64,000 nt of DNA from Terriglobia bacterium (GTDB taxonomy: Bacteria > Acidobacteriota > Terriglobia > Terriglobales > Acidobacteriaceae), in NCBI GenBank assembly GCA_020073385.1, contig JAIQFH010000010.1, forward strand, positions 62,001 to 126,000, given 5' to 3'. Position 1 is the first letter of the stretch. Every line of letters begins with the position of its first letter. The notes under the pieces were generated by a model, which was not told where the DNA came from, ran no database searches, and saw only the letters and a program-made list of their open reading frames with translations. Of the stretch, positions 17,901 to 25,623 are shown one piece after another. Both the position numbers and the translations under genes were made by a program.

Positions 17901-19912
17901 CTGCGCAAGCGAAATCTAACTTCCAGACTTTCACACATGAGTTGGGAAACTTTGCGCAACAAGTCCAGGGAGGACTACTGGCGCTGACGCGCCCTAACGG
18001 CAAGTGGTCTGCTGTAAGGCTGGGAACCGCTAGCGCGGTCGTCATCCTGCTCCCGCTACTCGCTTATCTCGCTTTTCACTTGCCGAGCATCTCAAAGAAG
18101 GGTGCAGGAACGCCGACGACAGCAACTGTCACGATAGCCATCGATCCTCCCGATTCCTCAGTTACGAGTGAAGGCAAGGCGGTCTCTAATGGCGCAGTCG
18201 CGATCGGGACAACAATCGAAGTCAGCCGCCTCGGCTACAAGACCAGGCAAGTACAAATTGAGCGCGAGAGCGACGGAAGAGTGTCACTTGAGCCCGAACC
18301 GCTGAATTTGTCGGTTCACGCTTCAGGAACCAGAGGAAGCGCCGAAGTCGATGGTCAGAAGGTCGCCGATCTCACCGACGGCTCCCTGGATTACGCACTC
18401 ACCCCGGATGGTACGTTGCACAAACTCACGGTCACGGTCGATGGCAAACAACTGCTCACGGTATACGTACAAGCTTCGCCGGGCCAACAGCCTCGAGTTA
18501 CAGGGTTCGATGCCAATGATCTTCTAGCCATTACGAGCTTGGGCAACCAGGCGACACTGTATGGAGCTAGCAATCTGGGCAACGCTCAGATCGGCGACCA
18601 GAGCGCTGCGATCAATCCTACAGGAGCGCCTATCACGCTGACTGACCAGAACCATGACTTAGTTTTTGGAAAGGGTGACGATCAAGGAAGCGCATCGATC
18701 GACATTTCCAACGCTCCCGCCCTCATGGTGCAATCGCTGAGCGGCGCAGGACGTGTCTTCATCACGACTAACGCGGACAAGGCCGTACTCACCGTGGATG
18801 GATCGCCCATGGCGCGGCAGAACCACGGATGGACCGTAAGTAAGGCGCCCGGTCCCCACAAATTCACGCTGTCCGCAGAGGGTTTCGAACCTCAGTCGTG
18901 GACCATGGCAATACAGCGTCGTGGGGTCGTGAACAAGAATGTAAACTTGCACGTCAAGGCAGCAACCGCCCAGCCCTTGACGGCTAGCCTGAGCATTATT
19001 GGAGGCACTCCGGGAGCAGACGTAGCCCTCGATGGCAAGAGAGTGGGAGAACTGGATTCAGGCGGTAACCTCTCCCTTCCAAATGCTGTGGCGCTCGGCA
19101 AACATACGGTAGGTCTGACGAAGTCCGGCTACGAAGCGCGGGAGTTCGAAATCACGATCAGTCCCAGCGCACCCGGCAAGCCTTTGGCCGATGCTCAAAT
19201 TCCGAAACCGCTCCTGTTGCCATCCATGGCAACGCTGGCGTTTGATGTAGCCACCAAGGGAGCGACGGTAAAATTCCGTCGCGTCGGCGATGCGCAATTC
19301 CGCGAAGCCCCCGTTTCGGAGAAGGTTCAACTACCACCCGGACAGTACGAGATTGTGGCAGAGGCAGCCGGGTTTCAACGATTCACAACCACAGTGAATC
19401 TGGGGAAGGAAGAGGTCACTGTTCCTGTAAACCTGGGAGCGGTTCCCGATTACGAGTTCGAGGATCCGCGCCAGATCTCTCATGAAGGCGCGTGGCTGAA
19501 GTCGAAGGTGCAAGGGAAGTTCATCAACCTGAAACCGGGCCTTCTGCGCGAAAATATTGTTTTTTCGCGGCCCGGCAAAACGCTCTTCTGGGATAAGAAG
19601 GTCGAGTGGATGATTGAGGATTCGGTTCATCACTCGAGAGTCCAGTATTCTCTGGAAGGCGGGAAGTTGACTCGTCGGCTGGTAGTTGGGCAGGACGCCT
19701 CGAATCAAAAAGAGGCGAAAGTCGATGCCCAGTCTGCCGGGCAGAAGGATTCGCTGTCGTTGCACATTCGCGTCGAGGCTGGACAGGTGCGGATCACCAA
19801 CGACAAGGGAGCTGTCCTCGACGAGTTCATGGCTCCGGGTCAGGATTTTTCAAACGGCAGGATCGCGATTCGAAGCGATTCGCTCTTCATTGTTCGGGCG
19901 AACAACCAGTAA
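14957..19912 (+). CDS. Very large membrane Ser/Thr kinase with TPR-like and PEGA domains
   Basis: 1651 residues. Residues ~8-275 are a complete Hanks-type kinase: GEGGMG loop (17-22), Lys39 in VAIK, His-Arg-Asp at 134-136 in HRDLKPSN, Asp154 in DFG, SPEQA. Residues ~280-930 are helical repeats of TPR type, with recurrent ~35-residue units ending in (L)xxxPxNP/YPND and strong charge. One transmembrane helix lies at ~1019-1040. The extracytoplasmic part has at least four PEGA-like units at ~1056, 1265, 1343 and 1424 (VDGSPM, LDGKRVGEL, GYEAREFEI) and a C-terminal beta domain (~1490-1651) like a lectin/jelly-roll. It probably couples an envelope signal to phosphorylation. Transcribed alone; converges on the PQQ dehydrogenase gene. 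Confidence 0.9.
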   Translation: MPSSLIAGRYELQGQLGEGGMGVVWRALDIKTGGSVAIKLMKDMSDPVAVDLFTKEWRALAEISHPNIVEVRDVDVIEENGQKKPFFVMPLLRGTTLADLIADASARLTVERVVEIAVHVCRGLQAAHQRGLIHRDLKPSNILVMEDDSAKIIDFGVVHLAGSKSVTGQKGTFQYMSPEQAMMREITPASDLFSMGIILYEALTRRKPFARNTVQDTMDALLKFVPPAVSELNPNVNMSLSRVVHKCLAKQPIHRFASARDLAETLQKAVRNEPVFDTAKIEQRIERAKTAYKSGDEGFASEILAELEAEGHLDPRITVLRMQIEMAAKAKKTRQLLESARARMEQDEIPLALDKIREVLELDPENPDALAMRQAMEKQRNESQIARWLELAQTHLSNRDFGAARNAAKEVLAINRADARAMDLLEKIESTETDAKRIREQKEQLYTSALKAYQNGEISTALSKLERLFSVAQSNPNAAIPEREAVYQSFYKEVRSERDTIHSALEDAQRQFREKNFAGAMTVCRDLLAKYPNDGTFQALKIQIEDAERQELSSYTADVSQRLEAERDLDTRVNIAREACERYPNEAQFAQQLKLVRERRDLVNSIVVKARQYEERGQFAEAISQWDILRNIHPDYPGITFEIKQCKKKRDQQGRDEERSRLVNEIDGLMKGRAYAKAIEYVSSALQEFPGDTEISGLRTLAQQGMERTKESRRLFEEGQQCVTQGDLLRGTELLRSSLNLDPRAPGLRDAVVNVLVERARACGEDKWQDAEPLCQEASELDANNPAVRALRSSIADAKRKSFVVQCLTECRSLVAAGKVNEAAQRIRAARQAYPNDGRLEQYAASLEREMNELLRHEQRRKDQTALIENRRLAEQNPDRANLRAVLEKSYAIRAQHPDDPEIARTVSEIELAVKNVARVEDVNQVLRVEPAHVEPAITGTGGWRATMVQQAPGQAPPRSTEKKGPQLVDKTATATRTAKPPAQAKSNFQTFTHELGNFAQQVQGGLLALTRPNGKWSAVRLGTASAVVILLPLLAYLAFHLPSISKKGAGTPTTATVTIAIDPPDSSVTSEGKAVSNGAVAIGTTIEVSRLGYKTRQVQIERESDGRVSLEPEPLNLSVHASGTRGSAEVDGQKVADLTDGSLDYALTPDGTLHKLTVTVDGKQLLTVYVQASPGQQPRVTGFDANDLLAITSLGNQATLYGASNLGNAQIGDQSAAINPTGAPITLTDQNHDLVFGKGDDQGSASIDISNAPALMVQSLSGAGRVFITTNADKAVLTVDGSPMARQNHGWTVSKAPGPHKFTLSAEGFEPQSWTMAIQRRGVVNKNVNLHVKAATAQPLTASLSIIGGTPGADVALDGKRVGELDSGGNLSLPNAVALGKHTVGLTKSGYEAREFEITISPSAPGKPLADAQIPKPLLLPSMATLAFDVATKGATVKFRRVGDAQFREAPVSEKVQLPPGQYEIVAEAAGFQRFTTTVNLGKEEVTVPVNLGAVPDYEFEDPRQISHEGAWLKSKVQGKFINLKPGLLRENIVFSRPGKTLFWDKKVEWMIEDSVHHSRVQYSLEGGKLTRRLVVGQDASNQKEAKVDAQSAGQKDSLSLHIRVEAGQVRITNDKGAVLDEFMAPGQDFSNGRIAIRSDSLFIVRANNQ

Positions 19913-19930
19913 GAGTCCGTAGACAAATCA

Positions 19931-21472
19931 TCACTCCGGCAGGGCCCAGGCGAACAATACCCCGCCGCTGCTCATCAGCACGTACTGACGCCCGTCAAGT
20001 TCATAGCTTGTGGGAGAACTGACGATGGACGCCCCAGAACCGGCGTGCCACAGCGTCTTCCCGTCGCTCGAATCCAGCGCGAGAAAGTTTCCGGATGCAT
20101 CGCCAGTGAACGTAAGACCCGAGTCGGTCGTCAACACTCCCGCTCCTGAGCCGCCGGGGCCGACTTCATGACTCCACCGGATTTTGCCGGTCTGATAATC
20201 GATCGCTTCGATGATGCCCTTGCCCCAGACTCCGTAGTCGGCTCCCGCCCAGCCGTAGACTCCATCTGCAGGCTTGGCGAAATAGATGCTCCAGCTCGGG
20301 TGGGCATCCACGATGAACAAGCCATTCTTGGGGTCAAAACTTGGGGAGCGATAGTTGGTCATCCCGCCTTCGTCAGGAGCGATGAGGCGTCCGTCGGGAG
20401 CAGGCTCCTTTGCGGGATTTGGAATCGGGCGGCCCTCCTTGTCGATTCCGAGAGTCCAATTCACCGGACCATACGGAGCCGTCAGAAGACTCGTCCCATT
20501 CGTGCGGTCGAGAACAAAGAAGTAGCCGTTGCGGGAACTTTGCATCAGCATCTTCTTCGGTTCGCCATGGAAGTCTCCATCAACGAGCACAGGAGTTTCA
20601 ACGGCATCCCAATCGTGCGTGTCGTGCGGAGACACCTGGAAAGCCCACGCCAGCTTGCCTGTGTCCGGATTCAGCGCAACGATCGAGCAAGTGTAGAGAT
20701 TGTCTCCCGGGCGCGTCGTACCGTTCAACACCGGCGTGGGATTGCCGGTCCCCCAATAGACTAGATTCAGTTCGGGATCATACGTTCCGGTCATCCACGT
20801 CATTCCACCGGTGGTTTGATTCGGCGTTCCCGCAGGCGGAGTCGAGTTCCATTGCCACTGCGTCGCTCCGGTCTCGGGATCAATCGAGCGAATGTAGCCG
20901 GTCAGATTGTCGAAATCTCCCGAAACACCGACGAGAACGTGTCTGCCCACGACCAGAGGAGCCATGCTCGTCCAGTATCCCTTCGTCACGTCGGCTACTT
21001 GCACGTTCCAGCGAACGCTCCCATCTTTCGCGTTCAAGGAAATCAAGTGAGCATCGGGCGACAAGAAGTAGAGATATCCCTTGTACATCGCAACGCCGCG
21101 ATGCCCAATGTGTTCTCCCGAGCTGCGAGGATGGACGTAATGCCATATCTGATGGCCGGATCTTGCATCGACGGCCCAGATGTTTTCCGGGACGGTGAAG
21201 TAGAGAATGCCATCCACCAGCAGCGGGGATGACTTGATCAACGATGTCTGGTTGGTCTGGAAGGCCCAAGCCAGGCTCAGGTTTTTAACGTTGCCCGGCG
21301 CGATCTGAGTCAAAGCGCTGTGTCGCTTGCCGGAATAGTCGCCGTGATATCCAGGCCAACTGTCGGGCGGCGGGTGCAGGAGGGTTTGCTCATCTGCTCC
21401 CTGCGCAAGCGTCCACAAGGAAAACACAAACACGCAGCAGAGGGTCAGGAATGTTTTCTTTAGAAAGTCCAT
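19931..21472 (-). CDS. PQQ-type beta-propeller dehydrogenase, exported
   Basis: 513 residues from ATG 21472, which gives a proper signal peptide (DFLKKTFLTLCCVFVFSLW); a GTG at 21526 overlapping the cytochrome stop is possible but has no ribosome site. The eight-bladed propeller is evident from repeated W-motifs (AVDARSGHQIWHY, LNAKDGSVRWNV, IDPETGATQWQW, LNPDTGKLAWAF, IDYQTGKIRWSH, LDSSDGKTLWHA) and PHDTHDWDAVETP. It resembles quinoprotein alcohol/glucose dehydrogenases, which oxidise substrates in the periplasm and pass electrons to cytochrome c. The cytochrome gene immediately upstream supports this. The actual substrate is not visible; no C-terminal haem domain. Confidence 0.8.
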   Translation of the reverse strand: MDFLKKTFLTLCCVFVFSLWTLAQGADEQTLLHPPPDSWPGYHGDYSGKRHSALTQIAPGNVKNLSLAWAFQTNQTSLIKSSPLLVDGILYFTVPENIWAVDARSGHQIWHYVHPRSSGEHIGHRGVAMYKGYLYFLSPDAHLISLNAKDGSVRWNVQVADVTKGYWTSMAPLVVGRHVLVGVSGDFDNLTGYIRSIDPETGATQWQWNSTPPAGTPNQTTGGMTWMTGTYDPELNLVYWGTGNPTPVLNGTTRPGDNLYTCSIVALNPDTGKLAWAFQVSPHDTHDWDAVETPVLVDGDFHGEPKKMLMQSSRNGYFFVLDRTNGTSLLTAPYGPVNWTLGIDKEGRPIPNPAKEPAPDGRLIAPDEGGMTNYRSPSFDPKNGLFIVDAHPSWSIYFAKPADGVYGWAGADYGVWGKGIIEAIDYQTGKIRWSHEVGPGGSGAGVLTTDSGLTFTGDASGNFLALDSSDGKTLWHAGSGASIVSSPTSYELDGRQYVLMSSGGVLFAWALPE

Positions 21473-21522
21473 TAGCGATCGAACCTTTTGTCTACGATCT
21501 CTCCGGGAAACTCGGTCGGCGC

Positions 21523-22374
21523 TCACTTTAACGTTTGCAGATACGCCATCAGATTGTGAACGTCGTCATCGGTGTACTTGCTGAAGAGATCAACGTGGGC
21601 CTCGGCCGGTGCGTCCAACTTATAGCGCACATCGCGAATACGCCAGGATTGATACACTCCCTCGGAGTTCGTAAGTCCAATGACGAACTCATCCAGATAT
21701 GCCAGCGTTCCGGAGATCTCTTGACCCGACGCCAGGGTCACAACCACCTTGGACTTTGCGTGACGCGGATAGAGCATCTGCTCCTCAAGTTCCAAGCCCT
21801 TGAAGCGCGAAGCGATGCCTGCAAGGTCACCGGTTGGCGAGTGACAAGCGGCGCAGCCACCTGCTCCGTGGAAATATTTCTTTCCCGCTTCCGCGTTTCC
21901 GGTCCGCAGGTCCTCCGGGTCCACTCCTTTACGTCCACCGTTTCCTCTGCGTCCGCCCTGAGCCTGCGCGGCTTTTTGTTGCGTGTGGATGAAGGCAACA
22001 AGACTGGCGATCTGCTGGTCTGTGCGGTCGAACGCCGGCATTTTGTTGTCCGGGCGGCCGTTGCGGATGACCGGAGCAATTTTGTTCCCGTTAACATCCG
22101 CGGCCACCAACTTCGATCGCGTCAAGTCAGGCCCGCTCTCTCCTCCAGCGGCGTCGCGGCCATGGCAAAAAGAGCAGTCCTGCCGGAACAGCGCCGCGCC
22201 TTGCTGGACAAGAGTCGCCGGATAGTTCTCGCTTTCCCTGCTTTTGCGTTGTTTGGTGTTGACTGAACTTTGCGTGTTGTGGCTGGTCGTTTGCGCCGCG
22301 GCGAACACGGCCACTAGCAACAACGCAGCCATTCCACATAAGAACTGTCGACGAAACATGATATTCAGATCCAT
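21523..22374 (-). CDS. Di-haem c-type cytochrome with inserted beta domain
   Basis: 283 residues with a signal peptide (FRRQFLCGMAALLLVAVFAAAQ). Two CxxCH haem sites: CSFCH (~72) in a normal class I cytochrome domain (LVAFIHTQ end), and CAACH (~174) in a second one. The second domain is interrupted after the haem site by about 60 residues predicted as beta strands (SKVVVTLASGQEISGTLAYL, FVIGLTNSEG) before its closing helix DDVHNLMAYLQTL. Likely the periplasmic electron acceptor of the PQQ dehydrogenase, whose gene starts at or just after its stop. ATG 22374 or 22359 could be the start. Part of a minus-strand run with the ThuA-like gene. Confidence 0.85.
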   Translation of the reverse strand: MDLNIMFRRQFLCGMAALLLVAVFAAAQTTSHNTQSSVNTKQRKSRESENYPATLVQQGAALFRQDCSFCHGRDAAGGESGPDLTRSKLVAADVNGNKIAPVIRNGRPDNKMPAFDRTDQQIASLVAFIHTQQKAAQAQGGRRGNGGRKGVDPEDLRTGNAEAGKKYFHGAGGCAACHSPTGDLAGIASRFKGLELEEQMLYPRHAKSKVVVTLASGQEISGTLAYLDEFVIGLTNSEGVYQSWRIRDVRYKLDAPAEAHVDLFSKYTDDDVHNLMAYLQTLK

Positions 22375-22395
22375 TTGAAGATAGGTCTTGGGTAG

Positions 22396-22414
22396 GGCAC
22401 GGCTTCAGCGTGCC
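22396..22414. repeat. Intergenic hairpin between ThuA-like and cytochrome genes
   Basis: GGCACG (22396-22401) and CGTGCC (22409-22414) around GCTTCAG. The surrounding wording (GTAGGGCACGGCTTCAGCG) has the look of a dispersed genomic repeat. It sits in the 112-base gap of a co-directional gene pair and could act as a processing or partial termination site. Confidence 0.4.
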
Positions 22415-22486
22415 GTTTAGGCCCACACGGGACGCGGGCTTTGGACCCTGAGCTACAGTTTCCATTATCCATGTTGAAACAACTCC

Positions 22487-23362
22487 TCAGTGATCGCCCG
22501 CCTGCTCACGCGCATGAGGAGCTGTGCTGCCCTCGGTCATACCCAGAGCCCACTTGATCGCTTCAAAGTACATCTTGCGGATGTCAGGGTCGCTCCAGGC
22601 TTCCTCGGTATGGCCCAGCGTCGAATAGAACACGCGGCCCTTGCCGTACATTTTGTCCCAGGCCACCGCAAAATCGTGATCGGTGCGGTGAATGCGCGGA
22701 TTGTTCTCGTAGTTAAGCTTCGCCGGATCGAGGCTGAGCAGAACGTGCACTTTGTCGCGCGACCATTCCTTCGGCTGATAGATTTCGTCCCACTTCACGA
22801 ACGCGTGCGGCAAATGGCGGACCGCTGGAAAGTTCGGATCTTCGTTGATGATCGGTGCATTGAAGGTAGACCAGGGATGCTGATCGAACCAGCCGCCGAT
22901 CATCTCGCCGTATTCCGGCCATTTGTAATTTGTATCAAGGGCAGCGTGAACGCCCACGAAGCCCTTCCCGTCATCCTTGATGAACGACATCATGTCTTTC
23001 TTTTGACTGTCATCCAGGTCGAGTTCGCCCGTGGTGCTCACAAAAATCAGGGCATCGAAGTAGTCGAGATTCTTAGCGTTCCTGCCCAGATCCTTCTTCG
23101 TGATCAGTTCGACGTCGGTGCGCAGGGAAGCTTCCCACAAGCCGCTTTCACGCCCCATTTCGTAGATCGCGGCCATGCCCGCCGAGACCGAATCGTGCTC
23201 GAATCCTTTGGTCTGGCCGATGACCAGGACGTGCTTAAGGTGGATCTTTTTTTCCCGCGGCGGCGGGGGCATGGAAGAATCCGTCTGGGCTGAAACGAGA
23301 GCGCGTGTAATCCAAAGAAGCAGCAAGAGACACAACAACCGTCGAGGTTGGCGCAAGAGCAT
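22487..23362 (-). CDS. ThuA-like domain protein, exported
   Basis: 291 residues from ATG 23362 (GGGGAG just upstream; an in-frame TTG lies three codons earlier). A signal peptide (RRLLCLLLLLWITRALVSAQ) precedes a class I glutamine-amidotransferase-like fold of the ThuA family: VLVIGQTKGFEHDSV, FDALIFVSTTGELDL, GKGFVGVHAALDT, GGWFDQHPW, HTEEAWSDP. ThuA proteins are linked to trehalose and other disaccharide use in some bacteria, with an undefined biochemical role; no catalytic Cys-His-Glu triad is kept. The following cytochrome and PQQ dehydrogenase genes point to periplasmic sugar oxidation. It diverges from the sugar isomerase gene over 127 bases. Confidence 0.8.
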   Translation of the reverse strand: MLLRQPRRLLCLLLLLWITRALVSAQTDSSMPPPPREKKIHLKHVLVIGQTKGFEHDSVSAGMAAIYEMGRESGLWEASLRTDVELITKKDLGRNAKNLDYFDALIFVSTTGELDLDDSQKKDMMSFIKDDGKGFVGVHAALDTNYKWPEYGEMIGGWFDQHPWSTFNAPIINEDPNFPAVRHLPHAFVKWDEIYQPKEWSRDKVHVLLSLDPAKLNYENNPRIHRTDHDFAVAWDKMYGKGRVFYSTLGHTEEAWSDPDIRKMYFEAIKWALGMTEGSTAPHAREQAGDH

Positions 23363-23489
23363 TCTCCCCAAAAGGCGATTCGCGAACTACCCACAAGACT
23401 CCACACAGTCCGCAATGTCGCAGAACCTTAAGGTAACATAAGCGACCTGCGATAGAATGGCGAGGCTCTTTTGAGGAGATAGAGGCGCT

Positions 23490-24449
23490 ATGCGTGTTGG
23501 GGTCTTCACTCCGTTGCTATCGAAGCTTCCGCTGGAGGCGGTTCTCAAGAAACTCGCCGAGCTCAACATCCACACCGTCGAACTTGCGACGGGAAACTAT
23601 GTGGGCGACGCGCACTGCAAGCTCTCGATGTTGGACAACAGCTCAGCTCTGTCGGATTTCAAAAAGATTCTCAGCGATCACGGCGTTAGCATCAGCGCCT
23701 TGAGCTGTCACGGCAATGCGCTGCATCCGGACAAGTCCTTGGGGCAGGCACATCGGGAGACGAGCCGCAAGACCATCCTGCTGGGCGAGAAACTCGGCGT
23801 TCCGGTCATGGTGGACTTCTCCGGTTGCCCCGGCGATTCTCCCAACGCCATCGCGCCTAACTGGATCACCTGCCCGTGGCCTCCGGACTTCCGCACGGTC
23901 CTTGACTGGCAATGGAACGAGGTGGTCGCACCCTATTGGATCGAGCACGCGAGGTTTGCCGCGGATCACGGGGTGAAGATTGCGGTCGAGATGCATCCCG
24001 GATTCGTGGTGTACAGTCCGGAGACAATGCTGCGGCTGCGCGAAATCGCTGGGAAGAATATAGGATGCAACTTCGATCCGAGCCATCTCTTCTGGCAAAG
24101 TATCGATCCGATTGCCGCTGTCCGCGTACTGGGCGACTCGATCTTTCACGTTCATGCGAAGGATACGCAACTGTACCCAACGAACATGGTGCGCTCCGGT
24201 GTGCTAGACACCAAACCCTATACTGACGAACGCAACCGCGCGTGGATCTTTCGCACCTGTGGCTATGGGCACGGAATCGAGTTTTGGAGCGAGCTCATCT
24301 CCATCCTGCGCATGTTCGGCTACGACTACGTCGTCTCGATCGAGCACGAAGACAGTCTGCTCTCGCCGGGTGAAGGCCTGACGAAGGCGGCTAACTTCCT
24401 CAACAACATCGTGGTGCGCGAACAGCCGGCCGCCGCGTGGTGGTCCTGA
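23490..24449 (+). CDS. Sugar phosphate isomerase/epimerase (xylose isomerase-like TIM barrel)
   Basis: 319 residues; GAGGAGATAG lies before the ATG. The AP-endonuclease-2/xylose-isomerase-like barrel shows the usual metal-ligand segments: SALSCHGNALHP (~70), VAVEMHPGFVVY-like IAVEMHPGF (~165), GCNFDPSHLFWQ (~192), FHVHAKDTQ (~222) and VSIEHEDSLLSPGEGL (~288). Family members isomerise or epimerise keto-sugars, inositols or their phosphates. It is ten bases from a Gfo/Idh/MocA oxidoreductase gene, a very common pair in which a 3-keto sugar is made and then processed. The exact substrate is not deducible from the sequence. Confidence 0.85.
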   Translation: MRVGVFTPLLSKLPLEAVLKKLAELNIHTVELATGNYVGDAHCKLSMLDNSSALSDFKKILSDHGVSISALSCHGNALHPDKSLGQAHRETSRKTILLGEKLGVPVMVDFSGCPGDSPNAIAPNWITCPWPPDFRTVLDWQWNEVVAPYWIEHARFAADHGVKIAVEMHPGFVVYSPETMLRLREIAGKNIGCNFDPSHLFWQSIDPIAAVRVLGDSIFHVHAKDTQLYPTNMVRSGVLDTKPYTDERNRAWIFRTCGYGHGIEFWSELISILRMFGYDYVVSIEHEDSLLSPGEGLTKAANFLNNIVVREQPAAAWWS

Positions 24450-24459
24450 AGGAACTCGA

Positions 24460-25617
24460 ATGAAAGCAATCAAGACAGCAATTTTCGGTACCGGCTTTAT
24501 GGGCCGCGTGCACCTGGAAGCGGTACGGCGAGTCGAGTCGGTGGAAGCGGCTGCCGTAGTGGGCCGGAACGCGCAGGCGGTAGAACGGCTCGCCGCCGGT
24601 TTCGCCATTCCGAAGACAACGACGGATTTTCGCGAGGTCCTTCGCGACGCCTCCATTGACGCGGTCCACATCTGCACTCCCAACGCGCAACACTTTACGA
24701 TGGCGAAGGAGGCGCTGCAGGCCGGGAAGCACGTGCTCTGCGAAAAGCCGTTGACCACGACCGTCGCGGAAGCGGAGGAGCTCGCTTCGCTTGCCGCCAA
24801 ACAGGGACTGCGCAATTGCGTGTGCCACAACCTGCGTTATTACCCCATGGTGCAGCAAATGCGCCGACTGCGCGAAGCCGGAGAACTTGGAGAAATTCTG
24901 GTTGTGCAAGGCACGTACTCTCAAGATTGGCTGCTGCATGACACCGACTGGAACTGGCGGGTTGATGCCAGCGCTGCCGGGGCATCCCGTTGCATGGCCG
25001 ACATCGGATCACACTTCTTCGATATGGCGGAGCACGTGACGGGATTGCGTCTGACGTCGCTCTGCGCCGATCTGCAGACGTTTCATGCCAAGCGGAAACA
25101 GCCGAAGCACTCGGTCGAAACTTTTGCTAACAAGTTGATGGGGCCGGAAGACTTCATTGAGACCCCAGTGACAACGGAAGATTTCGGCGCCGTCCTCTTT
25201 CGTATGGGCGCGCGTACTCGGGGCAGCATGACGGCCAGCCAGGTGTCAGCAGGCCGAAAGAACGGATTGCGGATTGAGGTGTACGGAACGAAATCTTCGG
25301 TCGCCTGGAATCAGGAACGTCCGGACGAACTCTGGCAGGGGCACCGCGATACGCCGAACTCGATTTCGGTAAAGGATCCTTCGTTGCTCGAACCTGGCGC
25401 ACGCAGTTTCGCCGATCTTCCCGGCGGCCATAGCGAGGGCTACGACGATACATTCAAGCAAGTGTTTCGCCGATTCTATCGTTCCATCAGCGAATCGGCC
25501 GCTCCCGACTATCCCCAGTTCGTTGATGGATTGCGCCAGATGACGATCCTCGACGCAGTCCTCGATAGCCACAGCAAACGGGTGTGGGTGGATGTGCCGC
25601 CGCTGCGCGCCAGCTGA
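24460..25617 (+). CDS. Gfo/Idh/MocA family oxidoreductase
   Basis: 385 residues. N-terminal Rossmann fold: AIFGTGFMGRVHLEA (~5-20) binds NAD(P), then VHICTPNAQHF and the EKP motif (GKHVLCEKPLTTT, ~93) whose lysine is catalytic in this family. The C-terminal alpha/beta domain includes GGRVDASAAG-like WRVDASAAGASRCMADIGSHFFD with the Asp/His dyad region. It should oxidise or reduce a sugar, inositol or derivative. It starts 10 bases after the isomerase gene, so the two form a transcriptional pair. It converges on the GH9 gene with 6 bases between stops. Confidence 0.9.
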   Translation: MKAIKTAIFGTGFMGRVHLEAVRRVESVEAAAVVGRNAQAVERLAAGFAIPKTTTDFREVLRDASIDAVHICTPNAQHFTMAKEALQAGKHVLCEKPLTTTVAEAEELASLAAKQGLRNCVCHNLRYYPMVQQMRRLREAGELGEILVVQGTYSQDWLLHDTDWNWRVDASAAGASRCMADIGSHFFDMAEHVTGLRLTSLCADLQTFHAKRKQPKHSVETFANKLMGPEDFIETPVTTEDFGAVLFRMGARTRGSMTASQVSAGRKNGLRIEVYGTKSSVAWNQERPDELWQGHRDTPNSISVKDPSLLEPGARSFADLPGGHSEGYDDTFKQVFRRFYRSISESAAPDYPQFVDGLRQMTILDAVLDSHSKRVWVDVPPLRAS

Positions 25618-25623
25618 GTGCGG

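Noticed and set aside
21535..22266. 243-codon plus-strand frame opposite the cytochrome gene
   Set aside because: The minus strand shows two CxxCH sites and a signal peptide; this frame has none of the marks of a gene.
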